Translations under genes and position numbers: made by a program | Part shown: positions 55,908 to 64,000 of the stretch, piece after piece | Layout of the letters: each line of letters opens with the position of its first letter | Position numbering within the stretch: the first letter of the stretch is position 1 | Assembly (NCBI GenBank): GCA_011503125.2 | Contig: WWBZ02000062.1 | Span: 2,480,001 to 2,544,000, forward strand | DNA length: 64,000 bases | DNA from: Botryosphaeria dothidea | Lineage: Eukaryota > Ascomycota > Dothideomycetes > Botryosphaeriales > Botryosphaeriaceae | Direction: 5' to 3' | The notes under the pieces: generated by a model | What the model was told of the DNA's origin: nothing | What the model saw: the letters and a program-made list of their open reading frames with translations, nothing else | The model's database searches: none

Positions 55908-56873
55908 TTATTTGTCCCACGAGTTTCGGCCCAGGGGCATATCCATACCCGCCTTCCTAACCGGCTCCGAGTTGATAATCTCGAGCAGCTCCTCGGGTTG
56001 TTCTGGCGCATCTTTCCTCCTACCGAAGCCCTTCCAGGTCTCGTCAACCTTGGCCTGCTCCTTCTGTGCCTGTTCATCCAGCGCCTTGCCGACATCCAGC
56101 TTCTCGAACTCAAAGACGTTCGCCTTCATACCGACACCGTGATATTGGTGCTTCTGCAGAAATGCCAGCCACAGCTTAACCACTTCCGGGTCGCCGTCCT
56201 GAATCTGGATCAAGCGGCGCAGGGTAATGCGCTCAAAGTTCTCCTGTGATTTCTTGAAGACGAAGTTGGCGCGCGGGACGGTCCAGCGCTCGATCTTGCG
56301 GGGCAGCGGGATGGGGCCTTTGGCGGACAGGCCGAGGTAGTAGGCGGCGCGCATTGCGAAGTCGGCGAAAAACTCCATGTTACGGACGCTGAAGGTGCGT
56401 AGCTGCAGGTCGCAGACAGGAATGCCGTACTGTGCGGGACGGCGGAGAGGCCGCTTGAAAATGGCTTCGACGTTACGCGGCCGGCGGAGCTCCTTCAAGG
56501 CGTCTTTCGTGGCGGTAGAGATATCAGGGCTTGAATGGTGTCAGATGGAGACTTGGTGACGACAATGGATTCTCACGTTTCTTCCGTCGGTGGCATTGCG
56601 ATGCCGCGCTTGCTGGGACATGTCAGCCTAATCAATAGAACAAGGCCCACGGCACCACTCACGCGGCTGTTTCCTCCACATCGATGTTGGATAGCCTAAA
56701 GCCATCGAGGGTGTTGTTGTAGAAGCGCTGGCACGGCACGGCAGTCGATGGTGAAATCTAGCGGCAACAGTTCAGCGTTGGCGGGATGGAAGGGCAGGCG
56801 GCAAGGCATCAATGCTGACCTTGACCCTCTTAAGGGCGCCAAAGGGCGGCCTGAGGTATGCTGGAGCAGCCAT
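55908..56873 (-). CDS. RSM10: Mitochondrial small-subunit ribosomal protein uS10m
   Basis: Four minus-strand exons, 56873-56820, 56727-56663, 56612-56577 and 56529-55908, in phase, 258 aa. The uS10 domain lies in the last exon: YGIPVCDLQLRTFSVRNMEFF, then AAYYLGLSAKGPIPLPRKIE and ERWTVPRANFVFKKSQENFE, the uS10m pattern. A C-terminal extension of about 80 charged residues is usual for fungal mitoribosomal S10. The first three exons encode a short presequence-like start (AAPAYLRPPFGALKRVK) and a linker; exons 2 and 3 are 65 and 36 nt. Exon 1 is the least certain because its donor (GTCAGC) is weak. It is divergent from TRS33. Confidence 0.87.
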
Positions 56874-57461
56874 GGCGGAGGCAGACGCGTCGGTGGTCGG
56901 CAACGAGGCGGATTGAGCTTGGGTCTTGGGTCTTGGGTCTCGGGTCTCGGTGATGCGCACAATTTCCACCTCACCGCGCCCGCGCGTGCCAAGCCTCTGA
57001 AGTCCTGGCCGCTGCTGTCAAGGCACTTTTCTCAGGTACGGAAATCGGCGGGGAAAGGGCTGCAAACGAATTGCTTCCAGGCGATGAAAGCCGACCTGTC
57101 TCTACTTTCTCCATATCGCGGGATGGGACATGCTGAGCGCGCAATGGGACGAAGCCGCGGTGAGGCTGGGCGCAAGTCGTTGCCGCAAACCTCCGTTGGC
57201 TTCCCGCAGCGCAACGTCAGCCTCCCGCATCCTCGTTCCCCACGCCTCCAGTCCAAACCACACCCCCGCCCCAAGCTCACGTCCATGCGAGACCGTCTCC
57301 CTTGACGCCCCCTTTGCTCCACGGAATCGTCTCCCGGTCTCGCCTCAACTTCAAGCTTACGCCGCTCCACGTGCTCCCGCACCGCGCCGCCCATCCCCCC
57401 ATCCCAGCTTCGGAGCTCCTCAGACCCTGCAAAACGCAGTCTCCGGTCGCCGCCGCCCACC
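56874..57461. promoter_or_regulatory. Divergent upstream region of RSM10 and TRS33
   Basis: 588 nt between two start codons. It contains the 7-nt tandem repeat at 56918-56951 close to the RSM10 start, and a C-rich tract (about 57230-57460) before TRS33. The open frame at 56748-57305 is not supported. Confidence 0.5.
56918..56951. repeat. 7-nt minisatellite (CTTGGGT/CTCGGGT)
   Basis: Three CTTGGGT units, one CTCGGGT unit and a partial CTCGGT, in tandem, 45-78 nt upstream of the RSM10 start codon. Confidence 0.85.
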
Positions 57462-58538
57462 ATGTCATACGAGGCGCATCCTCAACCCACCTCGAGCGAC
57501 CCGGGCTCTGGCTTCATCAACTCCTCGTGCTTGGACTTTCTGCTGATCGAGCTGGTACCCATGGCCTACCGCATGGCCGCCGAGCTGGCTGCGCGCGAGG
57601 ATGAGTACGTAGTACCTGGCAACCCGGGCGCCACAATACCGCGAAGGGGATCCGGCGTCGCGACAACGAATGGCGGCACCCCCAAAAGCGGCACCACGCC
57701 GAGGATAGCCGAGGGCGGCGCTGTGGGTAGCGCCGACGAGGAGGAGCTGAAGGACGCAGTGCTATATCGCCTAGAGATGCTAGGATACAGAGTGGGTCTG
57801 GGTATTACGGAGCGGTATGTCATGAGGCCTCCTTTGCTACGCGGGTTTTATACCAGGATGGGGACGACTGGGGTCCGGCGTACATGGCACGGAGCTTGAA
57901 GATGCTTGGGATAGGAACCGGGCGTGAGTGCATGTTGGCCCTCTACGTGCGACGTTTCTCCAACATTGAGGAATATTGCGCATGCAATCTTCTGGATTGG
58001 CCTCCCGTGGCTGCGCCGTCTCCAGCCAACCTTCTCCTATCTGCTCGCCACAACTCTTCCCCTACTCGCTGTCGACGCCAAAGCTAATTCTCATGACAGT
58101 TTCTCGCGCGACAAGCCTCGCTTCAGCGAAACCCTCGACGTGATCAAGTTTCTCTGCAAAGACCTCTGGACTCTCGTCTTTCGCAAGCAGATTGATAACC
58201 TCAAGACCAATCACCGCGGCATCTACGTGCTCACCGATCAACACTTCAAGCCCCTCACCAAGATGAGTCTAGAGAGAGGGACCGGCGATAACATAATAAC
58301 ATCAAAGGCGCAACCCGTAAGTCTCCCACCCTAAAAGAATATCGCGAAGGAGAGTCGTCTGGGGGAGACCATTGCGCACGCCATGCTAACAACCCATTCT
58401 GTACAGTTCCTCTACTTCCCCGCTGGCCTCATCCGCGGCGCACTCGCCAGCATGGGCATCATCGCAACCGTGACGGCAGAGTCGACCGGCCTGCCTGGAG
58501 CAACATTCCAAATCCGCACGCAAGGCGCCAAGTCATAG
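57462..58538 (+). CDS. TRS33: TRAPP complex subunit Trs33 (TRAPPC6/BET3 family)
   Basis: Core TRAPP subunit, acting in ER-to-Golgi and intra-Golgi vesicle tethering as part of the Ypt1 exchange factor. Exons 57462-57814, 58100-58316 and 58407-58538 join in phase to 233 aa. The Bet3-like fold is visible as SCLDFLLIELVPMAYRMAAE at the start, LEMLGYRVGLGITERFSRDK across the first splice, DVIKFLCKDLWTLVFRKQ, and at the end LYFPAGLIRGALASMGI then PGATFQIRT. A Gly/Ser/Thr-rich insert of about 50 residues (residues 50-95) sits between the first two helices, as in other filamentous fungi. The first intron (285 nt) is much longer than others in the window. Confidence 0.9.
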
Positions 58539-58916
58539 TGATGTCCACATCCGCTCTCTTGAACGGAGCACGCTCTGCTTGTCAATGAGGCGAGGAGGAG
58601 AAAAATCACCCCAATAGTGAAGCAGCGCTGCAGCAGAGACGGTCTGCGCAAAAGAGGGCTCTGCTTAGCAGCAACCTCAATGGCCTCGTCAATTGTTTGG
58701 GTAGACGCCTCGGACGCAACTTCAACCCCTAGTATCCCTTCGTCTGGACTTGCTGCTGGCTATTTTCCCCAACGACGACCGAAAGGAAGGGCCTCAATAA
58801 ATCCAGCGAAATTACACGGTGTGGAGACGGGAAAAGCCCTAGCCTGAAGGCTTGTAAATATTCTCCCGGTTAGTCCACAATTGTGAGGTTCTCGGCCACT
58901 GTACGATAGTAGAGGA

Positions 58917-58942
58917 GGGGGGGGGGGGGGGGGGGGGGGGGG
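58917..58942 (+). repeat. Poly(dG) run of 26
   Basis: Twenty-six consecutive G on the plus strand. Homopolymers this long are prone to slippage and sequencing error, so the exact length is uncertain; such runs can form G-quadruplexes. Confidence 0.9.
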
Positions 58943-59142
58943 CAGCAGGAGGAGTTGGCTCGGGGTTATCTCATGCATTTCACCGGCCCCGGGAGATTTC
59001 GGAAGCGTGGGGAAGGACGACGAAAACACGCAGCACCCCAAGTGGAGAAAGAAGAGGTGCAGGCGTGGGGGGCTCAGGCCACATTGAGGCCGCGACAGGT
59101 TGAAATGCCCTCGGACCCTTTGCGGCCCTGTCTTTGGTCTTG

Positions 59143-59148
59143 TATAAA
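59143..59148 (+). promoter_or_regulatory. Orphan TATA box (TATAAA) with downstream pyrimidine tract
   Basis: TATAAA followed 25-100 nt later by C/T-rich and CAAC-type sequence, the layout of fungal core promoters on the plus strand. No coding gene follows before the MDH 3' end. Confidence 0.35.
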
Positions 59149-59684
59149 TGGAGAAGCGATGCTCCGGTGTTGTTTTGTTCATCTTTCTCGCCTTCCACTT
59201 CCCACAGCATCGGCGTTCATTTCTCCTCAACCTCTTCAACACGAAGAATACGGGGTTTTCTTAGATTATCTCATCCGTCCAATCTCTGATCTCTAGAAGA
59301 TCAGTTTCTACAGAAGCATACCCTTAGGCGAAGATAGAATAGAAGAATCACTAATATCATCCAAAAAAGTCGGTTTGCCTTCGCAATTGATTTCATTCAT
59401 GTCCATAATCCATGCTACGCCTGATCTGCTAATCACCATTCACAGAATGTTTATGATTTCTTGCGAACCCTTCCACTACACATTCATCTTTGAACGCGTT
59501 TCAAAGTGCTATCATTCCGAAAGTCGTTGAATAGGTTGTGTCCGATCACAGCCTATCTGCCCGGACAATCAGCTCCCATACATTAGCGATTCCTAGGGCT
59601 CTAAAAGAAATAATTTCCCCATCGGCATTGCCGAGACGCATTCTTCGACGGGGATGGCAGAATATTCAAGGAGAGGGTCGGCAC

Positions 59685-61059
59685 TCACTTGGGGGGAGGG
59701 TTGACGACGAACTCGACACCCTTGTCGATGTTGGTCTTCAAGCCCTTGAACGCAACGTCGAGCAGCTTCTTCTCGTAATCGTTGGCCTTGCTAACAACGT
59801 CGATAACTTTCTTGGCGCCATCGGCCTGCAGTGAAATGATGCATTAATATCTCTTCAAAATATTAGATTGGGTTGCACTTACGCCGAGCTCGACAGGGAC
59901 AGCGAAGAAGTCGGTACCAGTCTGCTTGGCAATGGCATCACCGCCCTCGACGCCAGGCAAGTAGACGAAAGTGGGCTCGACAATTCCGGTCTCACCCTTG
60001 ACAGCCTGCAGAATCTTCTCGGCGAAGCTGGAATAAAATCAGAACAAACCCCGAATCACGCCAATGGGTGAAATGACTTACCGGAAGCCAGCGAAAGCCA
60101 TCGAGAGGGTGGCAGAACCCGCGCCATCCTTAGCCTTCACGACCTCGTCACCACCGAATTGAACGCCTGCAGAATGATCAGCTGATGCGAGAAAAAAAAA
60201 AGTGGGAATCACATACGGTTGACGAGGGCATCCAGTTTGTCAGCGGGGATGTTGACGCTGGGCTGGGCCTGGGTGAAGAGTGGAACGATGGTCTCGCCAG
60301 AGTGACCGCCAACAACGGGAATCTTCAAGTTGGCGGGGTTCTTCTCACCGACGATCTCGGCGACGAAGGTCTGGGCACGGACGACATCGAGGGTGGTGAC
60401 ACCGAAGAGCTTCTTGGGGTTGAACTTGCCAGCGCGTTTCAACACCTCGGCGGCGATGGGAACGGTGGAGTTGACGGGATTGGAGATGACGAGGATAAAG
60501 GCATCTGGGGCGTTGTCTGCGATGCCCTGGACGATGTCGCGCACGATGCCGGCGTTGATCTTGAACAGGTCATCACGGGTCATGCCAGGCTTGCCTGACG
60601 GTTTGTCAGTCTCATGTCTGCCCCACAACGCCTTTCAGGGACTCCTTACGAGGAATACCAGCCGGGATGACGACGAGGTCGGCGCCAGTGAAGGCCTTTT
60701 TCAGACCATCATCCTTGGGTAGGTAGCCGGTGGTTTTCTAGCTCACTGTGTAAGCGATGCATATAAGTGTGTAAGGCGTGAGGAAACAGTACGGCCGGGG
60801 ACGAGATGTGAGAGAGATCGGTAGCGACGCCAGGAGTGTTGACGACATCGTACAGAGCGAGCTCGTCAATGAGCGGGGAAGCCTTGAGAAGGAGCGAGAG
60901 CGGCTGCACCAAAACAAGTCAGCGACGAAAGGACGGCTGGATTCCAGCGGACTCACCTGGCCGATACCGCCAGAAGCACCAGCGACGACTGCGATGGTTA
61001 GCTTGCAAGCACAACGCGGGTCGCACGGAAGCTGGAGCTGCCCCACCTGCTTTCACCAT
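59685..61059 (-). CDS. mdhC: Malate dehydrogenase, NAD-dependent, cytosolic type
   Basis: Interconverts malate and oxaloacetate with NAD. Eight minus-strand exons (61059-61047, 60988-60957, 60903-60793, 60737-60650, 60594-60217, 60166-60082, 60027-59883, 59825-59685) join in phase to 330 aa, the standard length. Visible motifs: the NAD-binding [11 protein letters not shown] at 5-15, the [16 protein letters not shown] substrate loop, NPVNST, and the catalytic His near 179 in VVGGHSGET. The start MVKA and end NPPPK are those of fungal cytosolic enzymes, not the mitochondrial paralogue. Exon 1 is only 13 nt. The stop codon overlaps a consensus splice donor (AA|GTGAGT). The frame also stays open for 128 codons upstream of the ATG, without another ATG. 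Confidence 0.93.
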
Positions 61060-61910
61060 TTTACCGGTATGTGAGGGAGTGTGGATGGGGTTGTGGCTGA
61101 GGCTGTTAGCTTCGAGGTGATGGAGCGGTGGTGTGCAGCTGAACGCACGCGTGTTTGAAGGGTAAGAGGGGTAGAGTTGCGTGGAGGCAGGAGTTGTAAA
61201 GGGACTGCACGGAGAGTAGATCCCGAGCGACTTGACTTGTTGAGACGAGACGACACGAGACGACACGGATGGAGGGGTCGACGCACGGACGGCGGGGAAC
61301 GTGAAGCGGAGAGGCCCTGGTCGGGTTGCGACACAGCTGCTCAGCCAACCAGCCAACGGGATGCGCGAGATTGGCAGGACGGGGGACACCAGGGTAGTAG
61401 GTAGCTCGACCGTATCCACCAGTCTAGCTCTCGTGGGACACAACGTGCAACCGACGTTCTTGGGCTCTGCTGGACCTATATATCCCCGGCTATCACACTC
61501 ACGTCATCCAAATTCGTCGCAACTGCCTCGGCGAAGCTCGCTGTACTGCCACTCTTCGGAATGTTTCGGGCAACTTCGTCGGCAATACCTATGCCTGGCT
61601 TCACGAGGAATCGCGGTTTGAGCAGAAAGCAATCTTGACCGCCTGACAGAGATGGAAACGCCTGCTCCTTCTACGCCGCCCTGCCGGCTGCACTACCCGA
61701 CTCGCCCTCCCGGCCGAAAGCAATCCCACCCTTATGCTTTCCACATGGCTGGTAGTGGGCTGCAAACCAGAAGCAAAGTAAACATGAGATCCATATGCCG
61801 CCTTGATGCAAACCGAAAGTTCCAGTCTCGCTCCTCACATAATTATCAGTCCGCAGACATACACACAAAAACAGCTACTGGATGTACGTGACAGGAAGCG
61901 AAAGCACGCT
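61060..61910. other. MDH promoter and HAP5 3' region
   Basis: No gene supported. TATATA at about 61477-61484 lies some 420 nt upstream of the MDH start. A 10-nt tandem duplication (GAGACGACAC) occupies 61247-61266. A small ORF at 61652-61891 has no features. Confidence 0.5.
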
Positions 61911-63155
61911 CTACGCCACGTAGTCTTCTCTATCTCCCTCAGCATCAGCGTCGCCCTCACCAGGGTCGTGGGCCCCATAGCTGTGACTTGGATCCCCGGC
62001 CCCAGTCGGATCGGGGGCCCGTTGACCGCCGACAGAGTACATCTGCTGGAAGGGCAGTCAGAAGACGTCTGGACAGGGCATCATGGCCGATTTACCTGTT
62101 GCGGCATCTGGTAGCCTCCGTACATCGACGGGTCGAACATTTGCTGTGTTGGCTGCCCGTATGCCGCCGGGTCATTCTGCACTGGCGGCGCAAACATGCC
62201 CTGCTGCTGAGCGCGATAGTCCGGCTCCTGCATGTGTTGCGCCATGCCGTAGTCCGGCGGCGCCATGGGGTGCGGCGGCGGGTGCATGCCCGTCTGTTGC
62301 TGGACAGCGCCTGGCTGTGCTTGCGTGTTGGCTGATGCCGCCGCAGCACTGCTCTGGCCACCGCTCCGCTTGTGCGACGACGCCTCCTCGCGCGGGACAA
62401 TGTCGATCAGAAAGTCGAACATGTCCGACTTGGCTAGGGCCGACGCGATGTCCGAGCGCTGCAGCGTCCTGCGCTTGTTCTCCTCCGCGTGTATCCAGGC
62501 GCGCATCGTCAGCTCCGTGATGAAGATGTCACAGCCCTTCGCAAACAATATCGGCGCCTCGGCCGAGATCATCTTCACCTCGGGATCTGCCTTCATGACC
62601 TTCTTTATCCGCGCCAGCGGTAGCTGGTGGAGCTTATAGTCATGTTCGTCCGTCTCGAGCTTGGTGACTTGTTGCTGCCAGTACGTGTTCAGAATGTCGC
62701 GGTATTGGCCGCTGAGGCCTTGGTTGACCTATCCGCCAGTTAGCAACGCAGCTCACAAAGGGGTGGAGAGGGGTGGTTGTACGTTTGCCCATTGACCGGT
62801 GAAGACCTGCGGATCTGGAGCGTGTCCCTGGGCGGCTATCTGGACCAAAGTATCAGCTAACGAGCTCGGCCAGAGCTGGTGGAGAAACCAAGGGAGCAGA
62901 CGGAGGACGTACGCTGGCGCTTGCACCTGTAGAATCGCGCGTCAGCAGGTGTGATGGTTGGTAGCCGGGCCGTTTGCTGTCGGCTTGGCCGGGAAAGCTT
63001 GACTTATGCAAGGTAAACAGGAGCTACTCACCATAGTGGCCGCCATTGGAGGGGTCGTAGAGCGGGTTGCCGTTCTGGCCGTCGTAGCGACGGGGCGGAG
63101 CATTCTGGCGCATCTTCTGCTGCTGGCCATGGCCTTGGAGATTCGCTGGGTCCAT
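61911..63155 (-). CDS. HAP5: CCAAT-binding factor subunit HAP5 / HapE (NF-YC)
   Basis: Histone-fold subunit of the heterotrimeric CCAAT-binding complex, a global transcription regulator of respiration, iron and redox genes. Minus-strand exons 63155-63032, 62926-62913, 62839-62783, 62728-62096 and 62042-61911 join in phase to 319 aa. Exon 2 is a 14-nt micro-exon, required to keep frame. The core follows (about residues 85-185): WQQQ, LPLARIKKVMKADPEVKMIS, ILFAKGCDIFITELTMRAW, RRTLQRSDIASALAKSDMFDFLIDIVP. The C-terminal half is Gln/Pro/Ala-rich and ends in an acidic tail. If the last intron is retained, the protein ends four codons after PQQ (VNRP then stop), so the C-terminus may vary. Confidence 0.92.
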
Positions 63156-64000
63156 GGCTAGGGCGGTTGCGCGCGCGATTGCGGCAGGGCTCGTCGCATG
63201 CGCAGGCGGAAGGAGCGAGTGCGGGTCTGGAGCGGCGCGAGTGCAGGAGGGGCGCGTTGGGACCGAATTGATTCGCCGGGGCAGTGGAGTTGGGCGGTGA
63301 TGGAGAGGCGATGGGCGGGTGTTGCAGGCTTGCGCGGTGCCGTCAGAGATGCGGTGACGCCGAAGTTGGCGCAAAGGAAACGGAAGTGGGGAAGAAGCCG
63401 GCGATCGGAGACACCAGTGCTCGCGCGCTTGCTGGGGCGACAATGCTTGCTGCTTGCTTGGGGGAGGTCGCGCTGGAGAGCAGCAGCCGGTGTTTACTGC
63501 TGCTTGCTCACTCGCGCACGCGTTGGCTGCTGCTCAAGGCTCAAGCTCGTCCCTGGTGGAGCTGGCGGCCAGCGAATCGGGTGCGGCGCAGGCTGGGGAC
63601 GCTGCGACGGCGACGAACCACGGGCGCGCTACGTGCGCGATCTTCTGGACGCGAGTCCTGGTTCCCGCGGCCACGCGACCGAGGCTGGGGGGCCGGGACG
63701 GGGGCCAGGCTGGCAGCGCTGCTGGGTGGGTGCTGGGTGCTGGGAGCTGGGAGCTTTTTCCCGTGACGTGCTGCGATGGGCGGATCTGGGGGAGGCTGGC
63801 AGCGACAGTGCAGTCTTCTTCAACGGCAATGCATTGATTGAGGCAGAGATCGCCCAGCGCAGCACGCCGCCGCTACTTAAGCTGGACCAGACGACAGCTC
63901 AGCGCGCTGGCCTGCCGCTCAAATCACTATCACACCTGCCATCGCGACGGAGAAAGGCAGGGCGAGACAGGCGGTGCGCTGCCCTCAGCCTCGACGGCTC
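63156..64000. other. Upstream region of HAP5, no supported gene
   Basis: GC-rich region with short direct repeats such as GCTGGGTGCTGGG near 63722-63750. The open frames on both strands are Arg/Ala/Gly-rich shadows. The window ends here. Confidence 0.5.

Larger units (their letters stand above)
58539..59684. other. 1.1-kb region between convergent TRS33 and MDH genes
   Basis: Longer than expected for a convergent gap. It holds a 26-nt poly-G run (58917-58942), a TATAAA box with a pyrimidine-rich tract after it (59143-59240), and only short open frames. The best of these is a 42-codon ATG frame from about 59399. See findings. Confidence 0.5.

Noticed and set aside
58955..59296. 113-codon open frame after the poly-G run
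   Set aside because: It has no ATG at its start, and a TATA-like promoter lies in its middle.
1..64000. tRNA, rRNA or CRISPR
   Set aside because: I saw no cloverleaf with A and B boxes, no rRNA-like sequence and no spaced direct repeats; short GGTTCGA matches (for example near 7210) lacked the rest of a tRNA.

Overview
This window is nuclear DNA from a filamentous ascomycete (Pezizomycotina; Dothideomycetes is my guess, not proven). The genes are split by 46-80 nt introns with GTRNGT donors and CTAAY-type branch sites. Neighbours lie on both strands without operons, and the content is typical of moulds: a HET-domain gene, a single UreF, a HapE/HAP5 CCAAT factor subunit, PET127 and a mitochondrial-type uS10m. 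I rebuilt exon structures by hand from splice signals and reading-frame phase; exon coordinates are given in each entry.

Layout. 0-3.5 kb: nuclear cap-binding subunit CBP80. 4.4-7 kb: a short HET-domain gene, followed 60 nt later by a dead Tc1/mariner element whose decay looks like repeat-induced point mutation (RIP). 7.9-18.3 kb: a CARMIL-like PH-LRR protein divergent from PET127, then a ubiquitin-related (UBA/USP-like) protein. 18.7-23.9 kb: a YCF1-type ABC transporter. 23.9-28.7 kb: a long GC-rich gene-free stretch leading into a YDR124W/DUF2841 family gene. 30.2-35.3 kb: SAC3 of the TREX-2 mRNA export complex, carrying an FG-rich segment. 37.2-40.8 kb: two uncharacterised conserved-looking genes, convergent. 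41.1-49.6 kb: SUMO E1 subunit AOS1, a PhyH-type dioxygenase, PBN1 (GPI mannosyltransferase I subunit) divergent from SARAF, and a BTB-like protein. 50.9-55.5 kb: SPO12, UreF and a cytochrome P450. 55.9-63.2 kb: uS10m (RSM10), TRAPP subunit TRS33, cytosolic malate dehydrogenase and HAP5/HapE.

Most of the window is housekeeping: mRNA cap binding and export, mitochondrial gene expression, ER/Golgi function, SUMO, and central carbon metabolism. I see no secondary-metabolite cluster, no CRISPR array, and no clear tRNA or rRNA gene. The least ordinary parts are: the HET gene next to the RIP-like transposon; several non-standard splicing architectures (a GC-AG intron in CBP80, a 14-nt micro-exon and alternative C-terminus in HAP5, a stopless in-frame intron in the 39-40.7 kb gene, and a splice donor overlapping the malate dehydrogenase stop codon); the FG repeats in SAC3; and a promoter-like segment without a gene near 59.1 kb beside a 26-nt poly-G run.
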